Below, piece after piece: positions 26,473-35,066 of a stretch of DNA of 64,000 nucleotides. The first letter of the stretch is position 1. Every line of letters starts with the position of its first letter. The DNA is from CAVXZE01 sp964615365. GTDB taxonomy: Bacteria > Myxococcota_A > UBA9160 > UBA6930. The notes under the pieces are model-generated. The model had not been told where the DNA came from, did not search any database, and saw only the letters and a list, made by a program, of their open reading frames with translations. A program made the translations under genes and the position numbers. The stretch is from NCBI GenBank assembly GCA_964615365.1, contig CAZTOU010000011.1, positions 58,361-122,360 on the forward strand, read 5' to 3'.

Positions 26473-27365
26473 ATTCAACGAGACCCGTTCCGGGGGGCGC
26501 GGGCGCGTGGCTTCTCGCCGCGCGCCCGAGAACGCTCCTGGCTGCGCTCTCTCCCGTCGCGGTGGGGACGGCGGTGGCGGCCGCAGAGGGGGAGGCGCGC
26601 GCGCTTCCCGCGCTCGCGGCCCTCACCGCGGCGCTGCTGATCCAGATCGGGACCAACTTCGCGAACGACGCCGAAGACTTCGAGCGGGGTGCCGACACCG
26701 GCGAGCGGGCCGGTCCGCTGCGCGCCGCCCAGGCGGGTCTGCTCTCGACGACTGCACTTCGCGCCGCCACCTTCGCCGCGTTCGCAGCGGCCGCACTGAT
26801 CGGGCTCTATCTGATCGCGCGCGGTGGCTGGCCGATCGCCATCCTCGGCCTGCTCGCCCTGCTGGCCGGCTACGCCTACACCGGCGGCCCGGTTCCCCTC
26901 GGCTACCGCGGCCTCGGGGATCCCCTCGTGTTCCTGTTCTTCGGGGTCTTCGCGGTCTGGGGCACTCACCGCGTCCAGACCCTCGGGCCGTCGGACCTCG
27001 CCCTCGCCGCATCGGTACCGATCGGACTTCTGGCGACGGCGCTGATCGCCGTCAACAATCTGCGCGACATCGACACCGACCGCGGCGCCGGCAAGCGGAC
27101 CCTGGCGGTGCGGCTCGGTCCGAGCGGGGCCCGCTGGTACTACGCGCTGCTACTGGCCGGGAGCTACGCGGCGCTGCCCGTTCTCCGGTGGCTCGGCGCG
27201 CCGGCCGCGGCCGCGCTGCTTCCCCTGTTGACGATCCCCCTGGCGTGGCGTCTCTGGCAGAAGGCCCGGACGCAGGAGGGTGCTGCACTCAATCAGGTCC
27301 TGGCGGGAACGGCGCGTCTCGAGCTGTTCTTCGCCGCGGCGATGTCCGTCGGCCTGGTCCTGTGA
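26460..27365 (+). CDS. menA: 1,4-dihydroxy-2-naphthoate polyprenyltransferase
   Basis: 301 residues. A UbiA-superfamily integral membrane enzyme that prenylates dihydroxynaphthoate. The two Asp-rich motifs are seen: NFANDAEDFERGAD (66-79) and NNLRDIDTDRGAGKRTLA (near 200). About eight hydrophobic helices follow, with AARPRTL at the N-terminus. The ATG at 26460 overlaps the MenB end by 13 bases in another frame, and the stop overlaps menC as GTGA. The product is demethylmenaquinone, the MenG substrate. Confidence 0.94.
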   Translation: MATLDSTRPVPGGAGAWLLAARPRTLLAALSPVAVGTAVAAAEGEARALPALAALTAALLIQIGTNFANDAEDFERGADTGERAGPLRAAQAGLLSTTALRAATFAAFAAAALIGLYLIARGGWPIAILGLLALLAGYAYTGGPVPLGYRGLGDPLVFLFFGVFAVWGTHRVQTLGPSDLALAASVPIGLLATALIAVNNLRDIDTDRGAGKRTLAVRLGPSGARWYYALLLAGSYAALPVLRWLGAPAAAALLPLLTIPLAWRLWQKARTQEGAALNQVLAGTARLELFFAAAMSVGLVL

Positions 27366-28465
27366 AGATCGAGGCGGCGGAGCTGCGCCCCTTCCGGCTG
27401 CGCCTGCGCACACCGCTGGCGACCGGTATGGGAGCGGTCGAGTTCCGGGAAGGTGTGCTGCTCTCGCTCCGAAGCAGTGACGGCCGGGTCGGCTACGGCG
27501 AGGCGACTCCCCTCGAGGCGTTCGGGACCGAGCCGCTCGCTGCGGCACAGAGCTCCCTCGAAGGCTGCGCTCCTCTGCTGCAGGGCGCGGAGTTCGGGGA
27601 GCCCGAGGAGCTGCTCGAGTGGCTCTGCAAACGGCAGGAGCCGACGTCTACGGCCCGTGCGGCGATCGATCTCGCGCTCCACGACCTGACGGCACGGGAT
27701 GCCGGAGTCAGCGTGGCGAGCTGGCTGGCGGCGAAGGAAGGCCGCAGCGCGCGCGCTTCGCTGGAGGTGAACGCGCTGCTCACCTCCCGCTCGCCGCGGG
27801 ATCTCGCCGACGAGGCGCGGTGCGCCGCCGCCCACGGCTTCCGCACGCTCAAGCTCAAGGTCGGCGTCGGCTCGGCGGCCGAGGACGTCGAGCGAGTCGC
27901 CGCCGTCCGCAGCGCCGTCGCTCCCGAGCTTCGGATCCGCGCCGACGCCAACGGGGCCTGGTCTCCGGAGCAGGCCCGCCGGTGCCTCGAGGCCCTGGCC
28001 CCCCTCGACCTGGAGTTCGTCGAGCAGCCGGTGGCAGCGGAAGATCTGGCGGGCCTCGCCCGGGTTCGCCGCGACGCCTCGGTCCCCGTGGCGGCCGACG
28101 AGTCGGCGAGCAGCGAGGCGAGCCTGCGCCGCGTGCTGGACGCGGAGGCCGCGGACGTGGTGATGCTCAAGCCCGCGGCGATCGGCGGGATCGCCCGCGC
28201 CCGCGCGGCCGCGAAGCTGGCGCGCTCGGCGGGGGTCCTGGTGGTGCCGACCTCGTTTCTGGACGGCGCGGTGGGCGTGCTGGGCGCCCTCCATCTGGCG
28301 TCGAGTCTGCCCGGGCCGCTGCTCGCCTGCGGCCTCGCCACCTCGGCGCTCCTCGAGAGCGATCTCGCCCCGCCGCCGGTCCCGGAGCGAGGCCGGCTGC
28401 AGGTCCCGCCGGGGCCCGGGCTGGGCGTCGTTCCCTCGGAGTGCGTCGGGGGGCCCGCAGCGTGA
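27362..28465 (+). CDS. menC: o-Succinylbenzoate synthase
   Basis: 367 residues. An enolase-superfamily dehydratase. The catalytic lysines are Lys166 (in TLKLKVG) and Lys270 (in MLKPA). The Mg ligands are Asp195 (RADANG), Glu221 (VEQP) and Asp246 (ADES). The N-terminal capping domain has YGEATPLEAFG. The GTG start overlaps menA, and the stop overlaps menE as GTGA. Although this superfamily includes racemases, the men context settles the assignment. Confidence 0.93.
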   Translation: MKIEAAELRPFRLRLRTPLATGMGAVEFREGVLLSLRSSDGRVGYGEATPLEAFGTEPLAAAQSSLEGCAPLLQGAEFGEPEELLEWLCKRQEPTSTARAAIDLALHDLTARDAGVSVASWLAAKEGRSARASLEVNALLTSRSPRDLADEARCAAAHGFRTLKLKVGVGSAAEDVERVAAVRSAVAPELRIRADANGAWSPEQARRCLEALAPLDLEFVEQPVAAEDLAGLARVRRDASVPVAADESASSEASLRRVLDAEAADVVMLKPAAIGGIARARAAAKLARSAGVLVVPTSFLDGAVGVLGALHLASSLPGPLLACGLATSALLESDLAPPPVPERGRLQVPPGPGLGVVPSECVGGPAA

Positions 28466-29952
28466 GCGAGCGAGGCTGGCTCCTGGAACGCGCGCGCCTG
28501 TGGGGCGGCGAAGAGGCGCTCCGCTTCGGCGGGCGCAGGATCAGCTTCGAAGCCCTGGCGGATCTCTCTCGGAGAGCGGCCGGCCAGCTTCGCCGCTGGG
28601 GGGTGCGGCGGGGAGATCTGGTGGCGGTGCTGCACGGGAACGGGACCGACTTCGTGCAGCTGGTCCACGCCGTCTCGCTCTGCGGCTCGCGGCTCCTCCC
28701 CCTGAACGCTCGCCTCACGCCCGAGGAACTCGGCGAACAGCTGCGCGCGTCACGCGCGACGCACTTCGTCTTCGGCCCCGGTCCGCTGGGAGAGCGGGCG
28801 CGAGCGGCCAGCCGTGAGCTGCCGGGCCTCGCGAGCGCCGCCTTCGAGGACGGGCGGCTGGCGGGATCCGCGGAGCTGGGCGATTCCGGCGCGCTCGCCC
28901 TGCACATCGACCCCGCGGAGATCTTCGCGGTGCTCTTCACCTCCGGGACCAGCGCCGCGCCCAAGGGGGTCTGCCTGACACACGGAAATCTGCGGGCGAG
29001 CGCCTTCGCCGCCGCGCTCCATCTCGGTCTCCGCCGCGAGGATCGCTGGCTCGCCTGTCTACCGCTCTTCCACGTCGGGGGCCTCTCGATCCTGATGCGC
29101 AACGTGCTGCTGGGATCTCCGGTGGAGATTCACGAGCGCTTCGACCCGGAGCGGGTGATCGCGTCCATCGACGACGGGATCACCCACGTCTCGCTGGTTC
29201 CCACCATGCTGGGACGCCTGATCGAATTCCGGGGAGAGAGGCCGGCCCCGGCCACGCTGCGCGGGATTCTGCTCGGCGGCGCAGCCGCTCCTCCGGTGCT
29301 GCTGGAGCGCGCCCGCAAGCTCGCGTATCCGCTGCTTCCCACCTACGGGCTCACCGAGGCCTGCTCCCAGGTGGCGACCTTCGCCCCCGGTGAATTCGAG
29401 AGAGCTCCCGGCGCGATCGGATCTGCCGGGCGCGCGCTCTTCGGGACCGAGATCCGGATCGCCGATGGCGACGGCCGTGCTCTTCCGCCCGGCGCGGAGG
29501 GCGAGATCCTGGTGCGCGGACCGACGGTGATGGCCGGCTATCTCGGCGACGCCGAGGCCACCGAGCGGGCGCTGCGCGATGGCTGGCTGCACACCGGCGA
29601 CGTGGGAGCTCTCGACCCGGAGGGACGCCTCCGCGTGCTCGACCGGTGGGCCGACCTCATCGTGTCTGGGGGCGAGAACGTCTCCCCGGCCGAGGTCGAG
29701 GCCGTTCTGGGGGAGCACCGCGATGTCGAGGAGGTCGGTGTGGCGGGTGTTCCGGACGCCGATCTGGGCAGCAGGGTCGTCGCCTGGGTGGTCCCGAGAG
29801 CGGGAGCCCCCTCGCTGCCGGGGGAGCTGCGCAGCTTCTGTCGCAGCCGGCTGGCGGGATTCAAGGTGCCGAAGGAGATCCGTCTCGCGTCCTCGCTGCC
29901 GCGCAACAGCTCCGGAAAGCTGCTTCGGCGCGCTCTGCGGGAGCTGGGCTAG
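28462..29952 (+). CDS. menE: o-Succinylbenzoate-CoA ligase
   Basis: 496 residues. An ANL-superfamily adenylate-forming enzyme that activates o-succinylbenzoate for MenB. It shows the P-loop FTSGTSAAPKG, the LPLFHVGG motif, the adenine motif TYGLTEA, the hinge TGDVG...RWADLIVSGGEN, and the catalytic C-terminal Lys in NSSGKLLRR. The length is normal. It is the last gene of the operon; about 80 bases then separate it from the second MerR gene. The seven men activities (with MenH and MenB joined) cover the classical route from chorismate, so none is missing. Confidence 0.93.
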   Translation: MSERGWLLERARLWGGEEALRFGGRRISFEALADLSRRAAGQLRRWGVRRGDLVAVLHGNGTDFVQLVHAVSLCGSRLLPLNARLTPEELGEQLRASRATHFVFGPGPLGERARAASRELPGLASAAFEDGRLAGSAELGDSGALALHIDPAEIFAVLFTSGTSAAPKGVCLTHGNLRASAFAAALHLGLRREDRWLACLPLFHVGGLSILMRNVLLGSPVEIHERFDPERVIASIDDGITHVSLVPTMLGRLIEFRGERPAPATLRGILLGGAAAPPVLLERARKLAYPLLPTYGLTEACSQVATFAPGEFERAPGAIGSAGRALFGTEIRIADGDGRALPPGAEGEILVRGPTVMAGYLGDAEATERALRDGWLHTGDVGALDPEGRLRVLDRWADLIVSGGENVSPAEVEAVLGEHRDVEEVGVAGVPDADLGSRVVAWVVPRAGAPSLPGELRSFCRSRLAGFKVPKEIRLASSLPRNSSGKLLRRALRELG

Positions 29953-29986
29953 GAATTCCGGGGCACCGGGCATATCAAAAAGTGTA

Positions 29987-30031
29987 AAGTGTTACTTGAC
30001 ACTTAGTATCTGATGGTCTAGAAAGACCATC
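29987..30031 (+). promoter_or_regulatory. Promoter and palindromes of the second MerR gene
   Basis: TTGACA (29996-30001) and TAGAAA (30019-30024) are 17 bases apart. A perfect 8-4-8 palindrome (30012-30031; arms GATGGTCT/AGACCATC) covers the end of the spacer and the -10. A second one, AAGTGT-6-ACACTT (29987-30004), covers the -35, and AAGTGT occurs once more just upstream (29980-29985). The predicted start lies at about 30031, five bases before the ATG. The layout matches the other MerR promoter at 20133, but the operator sequences differ. Confidence 0.75.
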
Positions 30032-30035
30032 GGAG

Positions 30036-30752
30036 ATGCCCGAATTCGTCGACTCGGAGAGGACGGCCCCGGAACAGGGGATCCGGATGAAGGATCTGGC
30101 GGCGGCCACCGGTCTGCCCAAGTCCACCATCCTCTACTACCTCGGCCAGGGCCTTCTCCCAGAGCCCGAGAAACCCCGCCCGAACGTGGCCTTCTACGAT
30201 CCGCAGTGCGTCGACCGGATCAAGCTCATCCGCCACCTGCAGAAGCACCATCGCCTGTCGATCTCGGAGATCCATGAGGTGCTGCAGAGCCGCGAGGGCG
30301 GCCCGGAGTCGGAGCTCCGGCTGGAGCTCAACGAGGTGGTCTTCGGGCCCATCGGCCGCGAGCTCGAGGAACCCCTGGGCGCTCCGGCCTTCTGCTCCGA
30401 GACCGGCCTGACCGGGGAACAACTGCAGGAGCTCCTGGAGCTTCGCCTCCTGCTGCCGCTGCAGCCGGATCGGTTCGACCGCGGGGACGTGCGCATGGGC
30501 CGTGCGCTGGCCCGCGGTCTCTCCTGGGGGATCCGGGCGAGCGACCTGGCCTTCTACGCGGAGCTGGGCCAGCAGATCGTGGACCACGAGGTCCACCTGC
30601 GCAGCCGAATCACCGGGCCCCTGCCGCACGACGCCGACGCCGCGATCACCATTGAGATGGTCCACAACGCCCGCGTGAGCCGAACCTACGTCATGGAGCG
30701 CCTCTTCCAGCACCGGGTGATGGGAATGAAGGACATCAAGGACGAGGTGTGA
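30036..30752 (+). CDS. MerR-family transcriptional regulator
   Basis: 238 residues. The MerR DNA-binding domain begins at about residue 18 (MKDLAAATGLPKSTILYYLGQGLL) and ends near 90. A long helical C-terminal region follows with no obvious metal-binding cysteines; it resembles the architecture of the MerR protein at 20168. The ATG at 30036 has GGAG abutting it and only a five-base leader; an alternative ATG at 30087 has AGGGG at good spacing and starts exactly at the conserved domain. It lies 21 bases upstream of the ferredoxin-nitroreductase and probably controls it. Confidence 0.82.
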   Translation: MPEFVDSERTAPEQGIRMKDLAAATGLPKSTILYYLGQGLLPEPEKPRPNVAFYDPQCVDRIKLIRHLQKHHRLSISEIHEVLQSREGGPESELRLELNEVVFGPIGRELEEPLGAPAFCSETGLTGEQLQELLELRLLLPLQPDRFDRGDVRMGRALARGLSWGIRASDLAFYAELGQQIVDHEVHLRSRITGPLPHDADAAITIEMVHNARVSRTYVMERLFQHRVMGMKDIKDEV

Positions 30753-30773
30753 GGGCCCTGCGGGGGAGCGGAC

Positions 30774-31658
30774 GTGATCCACATCGACGCCGATCGCTGT
30801 AAGAGCTGTGGCCTCTGCGGGGAGGTCTGTCCGCGCCACATCACCGAGACCGCCGCGGGACCCGACGGGAAGGCCACGGTCGTGGCGCAGGCTCGCGAGA
30901 GCCTCTGCATGCAATGCGGCCACTGCGTGGCCGTTTGTCCCGAGCAGGCCATCGCGGTGGAGGGCCTCGACGGCGAGGCCTTCGAGCCGCTCCGGGAGCT
31001 GGGCATCGGCGAGGAGCAGCTCCGGACCTTGCTGCAGCAGCGGCGCAGCGTGCGCCGGTACAAAGAGAGGCCGGTCCCCCGCGAGGTGTTGGGCCGGATC
31101 CTCTCGGCGGCCCGGCTGGCTCCCACCGGTACCTCCCGGCCCACCACCGGGATCATCGCCATCGACGATCCGGACACCCTGGGCAGGCTCTCCGAGCTGG
31201 CTTTCGGGGTCTACGAAGGCCTGGACAAGGCCCTCGGCAACCCCATCGGCCGGTTCCTCGTCAGGCGCCGCGCTGGGAGCCAGACGCTGGCCATGCTGCA
31301 GGACTTCGTGATGCCGGGCGTGCGCTGGTACATCCGCTGGTATCGGGAGGGTGGGAGCAACGAGATCCTGCGGGATTGCCCGAACCTGGTGCTCTTCCAC
31401 AGCCCCATCCGAGAGCCCATGGGCGAGGCCAACTGCATCATCGCCGCGTTCCACGCCGTCTTCATGGCCGAGGTACTCGGCGTCGGCACCTGCATGAACG
31501 ACCTGATCCCGCCCGCGTGCAACCGCGCCGCGGGGCTCCGGGAGCTGCTGGACCTGCCCGCTGACCGCGAGGTCTACGCCAGCCTGACGCTGGGCTTTCC
31601 CCGGATCCGCTTCAAGCGGAGCATCCCCAAGGGCCTGGCCGAGCTGCGCTACATCTGA
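30774..31658 (+). CDS. Two-[4Fe-4S] ferredoxin fused to a nitroreductase-type flavoprotein
   Basis: 294 residues. Residues 1-60 hold two complete [4Fe-4S] motifs (Cys9, 12, 15, 19 and Cys45, 48, 51, 55). Residues about 80-294 are an FMN nitroreductase domain starting RRSVRRYKERPV, with LAPTGTSRP and the C-terminal LTLGFPRIRFKR. In such fusions electrons pass from a ferredoxin module to FMN; substrates are rarely known. GTG 30774 is preceded by GGGGGAG. It is co-directional with the second MerR gene, suggesting redox- or ligand-responsive expression. Confidence 0.88.
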   Translation: MIHIDADRCKSCGLCGEVCPRHITETAAGPDGKATVVAQARESLCMQCGHCVAVCPEQAIAVEGLDGEAFEPLRELGIGEEQLRTLLQQRRSVRRYKERPVPREVLGRILSAARLAPTGTSRPTTGIIAIDDPDTLGRLSELAFGVYEGLDKALGNPIGRFLVRRRAGSQTLAMLQDFVMPGVRWYIRWYREGGSNEILRDCPNLVLFHSPIREPMGEANCIIAAFHAVFMAEVLGVGTCMNDLIPPACNRAAGLRELLDLPADREVYASLTLGFPRIRFKRSIPKGLAELRYI

Positions 31659-31671
31659 TCGCTCTTCGCGA

Positions 31672-32205
31672 CTAGGATCGGGACTGGAACTCGGAGAGCT
31701 TGTCCCGGTAGGCGGATCGCAGTGCATTGGCCTCGGAACGGGTGAAGCCGAGCTCCTCGGCGATCGCCACGATCTCGCCGCTCTCCGGACCCGTGATGCT
31801 TCCGTCGGCCACCGCCACGGCGTACAGGCATTCGAGGAGCTTGCCGCGCTGCTCCCGCGTCGAGATCTGGCGGAACTGCCGGGTCACCACGTAGTTCTCC
31901 GTCCCGCCCAGCAGGCGGGCCTGGGACTTGGCGATCTCCACCGCCAGGGCCGCCTCCTCGGGAGCGAGGTCGGCGACCTTGGCGACGATCTCCTCCATGG
32001 TGGCCGTCTCCTCGGCATCGATGGCGAGATCCGCATGGGCGATGCGCGCCAACACGTAGGCGAAGGCCGCCAGATACCGGGCCATCACCGGGTCCAGCCG
32101 CTCCAGCCGCGCTGCGATCTTGCGCACCGTCGCGGTCTCGCTCTGACTCTCCCGCCGAGCCTCTTTCTCCTCGCCGCCCAGACCCAGGAACCGAAGCAGG
32201 GACAA
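31672..32205 (-). CDS. TerB-like (tellurite-resistance) helical protein
   Basis: 177 residues from TTG 32205, chosen because GGAGG lies seven bases upstream; a TTG at 32241 would add 12 residues. Two acidic, helical repeats have the TerB pattern: FAYVLARIAHADLAIDAEE near the middle and LYAVAVADGSITGPESGEI later, each with Asp/Glu residues as in metal-binding TerB. A charged N-terminal stretch precedes them. The role is unknown; TerB proteins are linked to stress responses. It converges with the ferredoxin-nitroreductase gene. Confidence 0.7.
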   Translation of the reverse strand: MSLLRFLGLGGEEKEARRESQSETATVRKIAARLERLDPVMARYLAAFAYVLARIAHADLAIDAEETATMEEIVAKVADLAPEEAALAVEIAKSQARLLGGTENYVVTRQFRQISTREQRGKLLECLYAVAVADGSITGPESGEIVAIAEELGFTRSEANALRSAYRDKLSEFQSRS

Positions 32206-32353
32206 CTCGCGTACCTCCCGCAGCCGCCGATCCTGAGCCAAAACCGGGGATCGGTCAACTCGCCCCAGGTCGTGGTCCCGGATCCGGCTACGCGTCGCCC
32301 TGCCGGAAGTACTCCCGGGTGCCTCGGCGTTGAACCCGCCTCCTTGGGGCGCG

Positions 32354-34663
32354 CTAACGCGAGAGCGCCATCCAGCGATCGAAGAGGCGTTTCACGAAGG
32401 GCGTGAGTCGGGTCCGCGTGTAGAGGCCCGCCGCCGCCTTGATGGCCTCGGCCTGGGTCGGGTAGGGGTGGATCACGTCGGTGAAGGTTCCCAGCCCGAG
32501 TCCCTTCACCATCGCCAGGGTGATCTCGCTGATCATTTCGCCGGCGTGCCCCGCCACGATGGTCGCTCCCACGATCTGGTCCCCGCCCTTCTTGACGTGG
32601 ATCTTCACGAAGCCCTCGTCTTCCCCGTCGATCACGGCGCGGTTGACCTTCGAGATCGGTACCCGGTAGGTGTCGATCTGGATTCCCCGCTTCGCCGCCT
32701 CGTCCGGATGGAGCCCGACGTGGGCGACCTCGGGATCCGTGTAGGTGCACCAGGGCATCGCCAGTCCGGAGAGCTTCTTGCGACCCAGGAAGAGCGCGTT
32801 CTGGACCACGATCTTGGCGGCGGCGTCGGCGGCGTGCGTGAACTTCCAGGCCATGCAGACGTCGCCGGCGGCGAAGATGCGCCGGTTGGTGGTGCGAAGG
32901 TGGTCGTCCACCGTCACCCCGCGCCGCTCGTCGTACTCGACGCCCGCGCCCTCCAGGCCGAGGTTCTGGACATTGGGGGCCCGCCCCGCGCCGACCAGGA
33001 TCTCGTCGACGACGATCTGCTCGTCACTCCCGCCGGGGCCGGTCACGTGGAGGACCTTCTCGTCCGCCTTGCTCTCCACCTTACGAATCCGGCACTCGAG
33101 GAGCACCCGGATGCCCTCACGGGCGAAGGCGCTCTCCAGGATCTCCGCCGCGTCCCGGTCCTCGCGTCCCAGGATCTGACTCGCCCGCTCGAGCACCGTG
33201 ACGCGGGAGCCGAGGCGCTGGAAGGTCTGGGCCATCTCGCAGCCGATCGGCCCGGCGCCGATCACGGCGAGCCGGGCGGGTCGCTCCACGAGCGAGAAGA
33301 CCGTCTCGTTGTCGAGATACCCGGTTTCCTCCAGGCCCGGGATGGGCGGCGCCATCGCCCGCGCGCCGGTGGCGATCACCGCCTTCTTGAAGCGGAGCTC
33401 GGTCCCGTCGACGTCGACGGTATCCGCGCCGGTGAAGCGCGCCTCGCCCAGGTAGACGTCGATCCCGAACTCCTCGGTGTAGCGGGCGGCGGAGTCCTCG
33501 TGGCTGATTCGCGCGCGGATCTCGCGCAGCCGCTCCATCGCGGCGCCGAAATCCGGGAGCTGGCCTTCGGCCAGATGCAGGCCCAGCGCGCTGGCCGCCC
33601 GGGCCTCGTGAGTTCGGCGCGCCGCCCGGATCAATGCCTTGGACGGCACGCACCCGACGTTCAGGCAGTCGCCGCCCATCAGGTAGCGCTCGACCAGGGC
33701 GACCTTGGCACCGAGACTCGACGCGATCAGCGCGCTGATCAGACCAGCGGTACCAGCTCCGACCACCACCAGGTTGTACCGGCCGTCGGGAATCGGGTTG
33801 ACCCAGTCGGGGGGATGGACGTTGGCGACCAGCTTCTGGTTGTGCTCGTCGTGGGGCGGCACCTCGACGGATCTCCGGGAGACCCCGGTGCCCGCGGGCC
33901 TGGCGATCTCCCCCTCCCGCGCTTCCGCCGGCTGGGTGGCCTCCTCGAGCGCCCGGCGCGCGATCCGGGTGACCGCGACGGTGACGACCGCGGTGGCGAG
34001 AAAACCGAGGCCGAGCAGGGCGTAGTACCCCGCGCCCCGCTCCACGCCGGCGCCTCCCGCCACCGCGGCGACGTCTCCGGCGAGCTTGCCCGAGTAGACG
34101 TAGAGCAGGGTGCCCGGGATCATTCCGAGCGAGGCGACCAGGTAGTCGGCCAGCCGCACCCGCGTCAGGCCGAGGGCGTAGTTGAGTAGATTGAACGGGA
34201 AGATCGGCGAGAGCCGGAGCAGGAAGACGATCTTCCGCCCCTGCGCGCCGACCGCGCGGTCGATGGCGGCGAAGCGCTGGTCTCCCTCGAGCTTCCGCTC
34301 CACGGCCTGCCGCGCCAGGTAGCGCGCCACCAGGAAGGCACCCGCGGAGCCGAGGACTGCGGCCAGGAAGACGTAGAGCGTCCCCTCCAGGACACCGAAG
34401 ATGGCCCCCGCGGCCAGGGTGAGCACCGAGCCGGGAACGAAGCCGACCACGGCGACCGCGTATCCGACCATGAACACCACCGGGCCCAGGGCGCCCAGGC
34501 CGTCCACCCATTCGGCGAAGCGGGGGACGTAGGCTCCGACCTGCCGGCCCAGGTAGATCAGCCCGACGATGGCGACCACGCCGATGGCGATCTTCGCCCA
34601 GGGCAGGGCGGATCGGGCCGATTCTGCCGGCGCCGTCATGGTGTCGACCCGGGTCTCAGACAT
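32354..34663 (-). CDS. TVP38/TMEM64 membrane domain fused to a FAD-dependent disulfide oxidoreductase
   Basis: 769 residues. Residues about 20-235 form a TVP38/TMEM64 (SNARE-associated Golgi/DedA-like) domain with six or so helices and the conserved FVPGSVLTLAAGAIFG segment. After a polar linker (240-290) comes a mercuric-reductase/dihydrolipoamide-dehydrogenase-like flavoprotein: GAGTAG (302-307), the redox pair Cys333 and Cys338 in GDCLNVGCVPS, NAD-binding GAGPIG, and the C-terminal HPYPTQAEA active-site helix. No C-terminal vicinal cysteines of MerA are present, so mercury reduction is unlikely. The domain pair is known in bacteria; its substrate is not. GGAGGTGA precedes the ATG. Confidence 0.9.
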   Translation of the reverse strand: MSETRVDTMTAPAESARSALPWAKIAIGVVAIVGLIYLGRQVGAYVPRFAEWVDGLGALGPVVFMVGYAVAVVGFVPGSVLTLAAGAIFGVLEGTLYVFLAAVLGSAGAFLVARYLARQAVERKLEGDQRFAAIDRAVGAQGRKIVFLLRLSPIFPFNLLNYALGLTRVRLADYLVASLGMIPGTLLYVYSGKLAGDVAAVAGGAGVERGAGYYALLGLGFLATAVVTVAVTRIARRALEEATQPAEAREGEIARPAGTGVSRRSVEVPPHDEHNQKLVANVHPPDWVNPIPDGRYNLVVVGAGTAGLISALIASSLGAKVALVERYLMGGDCLNVGCVPSKALIRAARRTHEARAASALGLHLAEGQLPDFGAAMERLREIRARISHEDSAARYTEEFGIDVYLGEARFTGADTVDVDGTELRFKKAVIATGARAMAPPIPGLEETGYLDNETVFSLVERPARLAVIGAGPIGCEMAQTFQRLGSRVTVLERASQILGREDRDAAEILESAFAREGIRVLLECRIRKVESKADEKVLHVTGPGGSDEQIVVDEILVGAGRAPNVQNLGLEGAGVEYDERRGVTVDDHLRTTNRRIFAAGDVCMAWKFTHAADAAAKIVVQNALFLGRKKLSGLAMPWCTYTDPEVAHVGLHPDEAAKRGIQIDTYRVPISKVNRAVIDGEDEGFVKIHVKKGGDQIVGATIVAGHAGEMISEITLAMVKGLGLGTFTDVIHPYPTQAEAIKAAAGLYTRTRLTPFVKRLFDRWMALSR

Positions 34664-35066
34664 CGCGTCACCTCCTCGATCCCTCCAGTACGAGCCTTCG
34701 GCGCTCGCCGTTACTCGTTCAGCCGCTGCTCGAGGCTCGTTCCCGCGGGGCATCGCAGGAGTCGCCTCCAACGCAGCGGCGCGTAGCGCCGGCCTCCTCT
34801 CGAAGCCGAGAACCGGTGACAAGCTGAATTGTATCGGGTCCAAGGCCGGATAGATTCCTCTAGGGAGCCGACCTTCCGCGCGCCTTCCCCTCGTCGATGG
34901 CTCGGTGCGATCTCCCTGCAAGACGGGCGGTGCCATCACCCGCGATCCGACCCCGCTTTCGCTATCGTCGGCCCCGCACGCCCCCCAATCCGGTGTGACG
35001 CAGCTCTTGCGACGAATCACTACGGGGGCGCTCGCCTGCGCACACCGAAAAGGAGAGTTGAGTTCA
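34664..35066. other. Divergent intergenic region with no recognised gene
   Basis: About 400 bases separate the divergent TVP38-flavoreductase gene and the short-chain dehydrogenase gene. Only the two ribosome-binding sites (GGAGGTGA on the minus strand near 34675, AAGGAGAG on the plus strand near 35050) are clear. The short frames across it have no family resemblance. Both promoters must lie here, but no convincing -35/-10 pair was found. Confidence 0.6.

Noticed and set aside
30018..31727. A 569-codon minus-strand open frame opposite MerR and the ferredoxin-nitroreductase
   Set aside because: The plus strand carries Fe-S motifs, a promoter and ribosome-binding sites; the minus frame has none.
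32354..34663. Mercuric reductase call for the flavoprotein half
   Set aside because: It lacks the C-terminal vicinal cysteines and the N-terminal HMA domain, and no mer genes are nearby.
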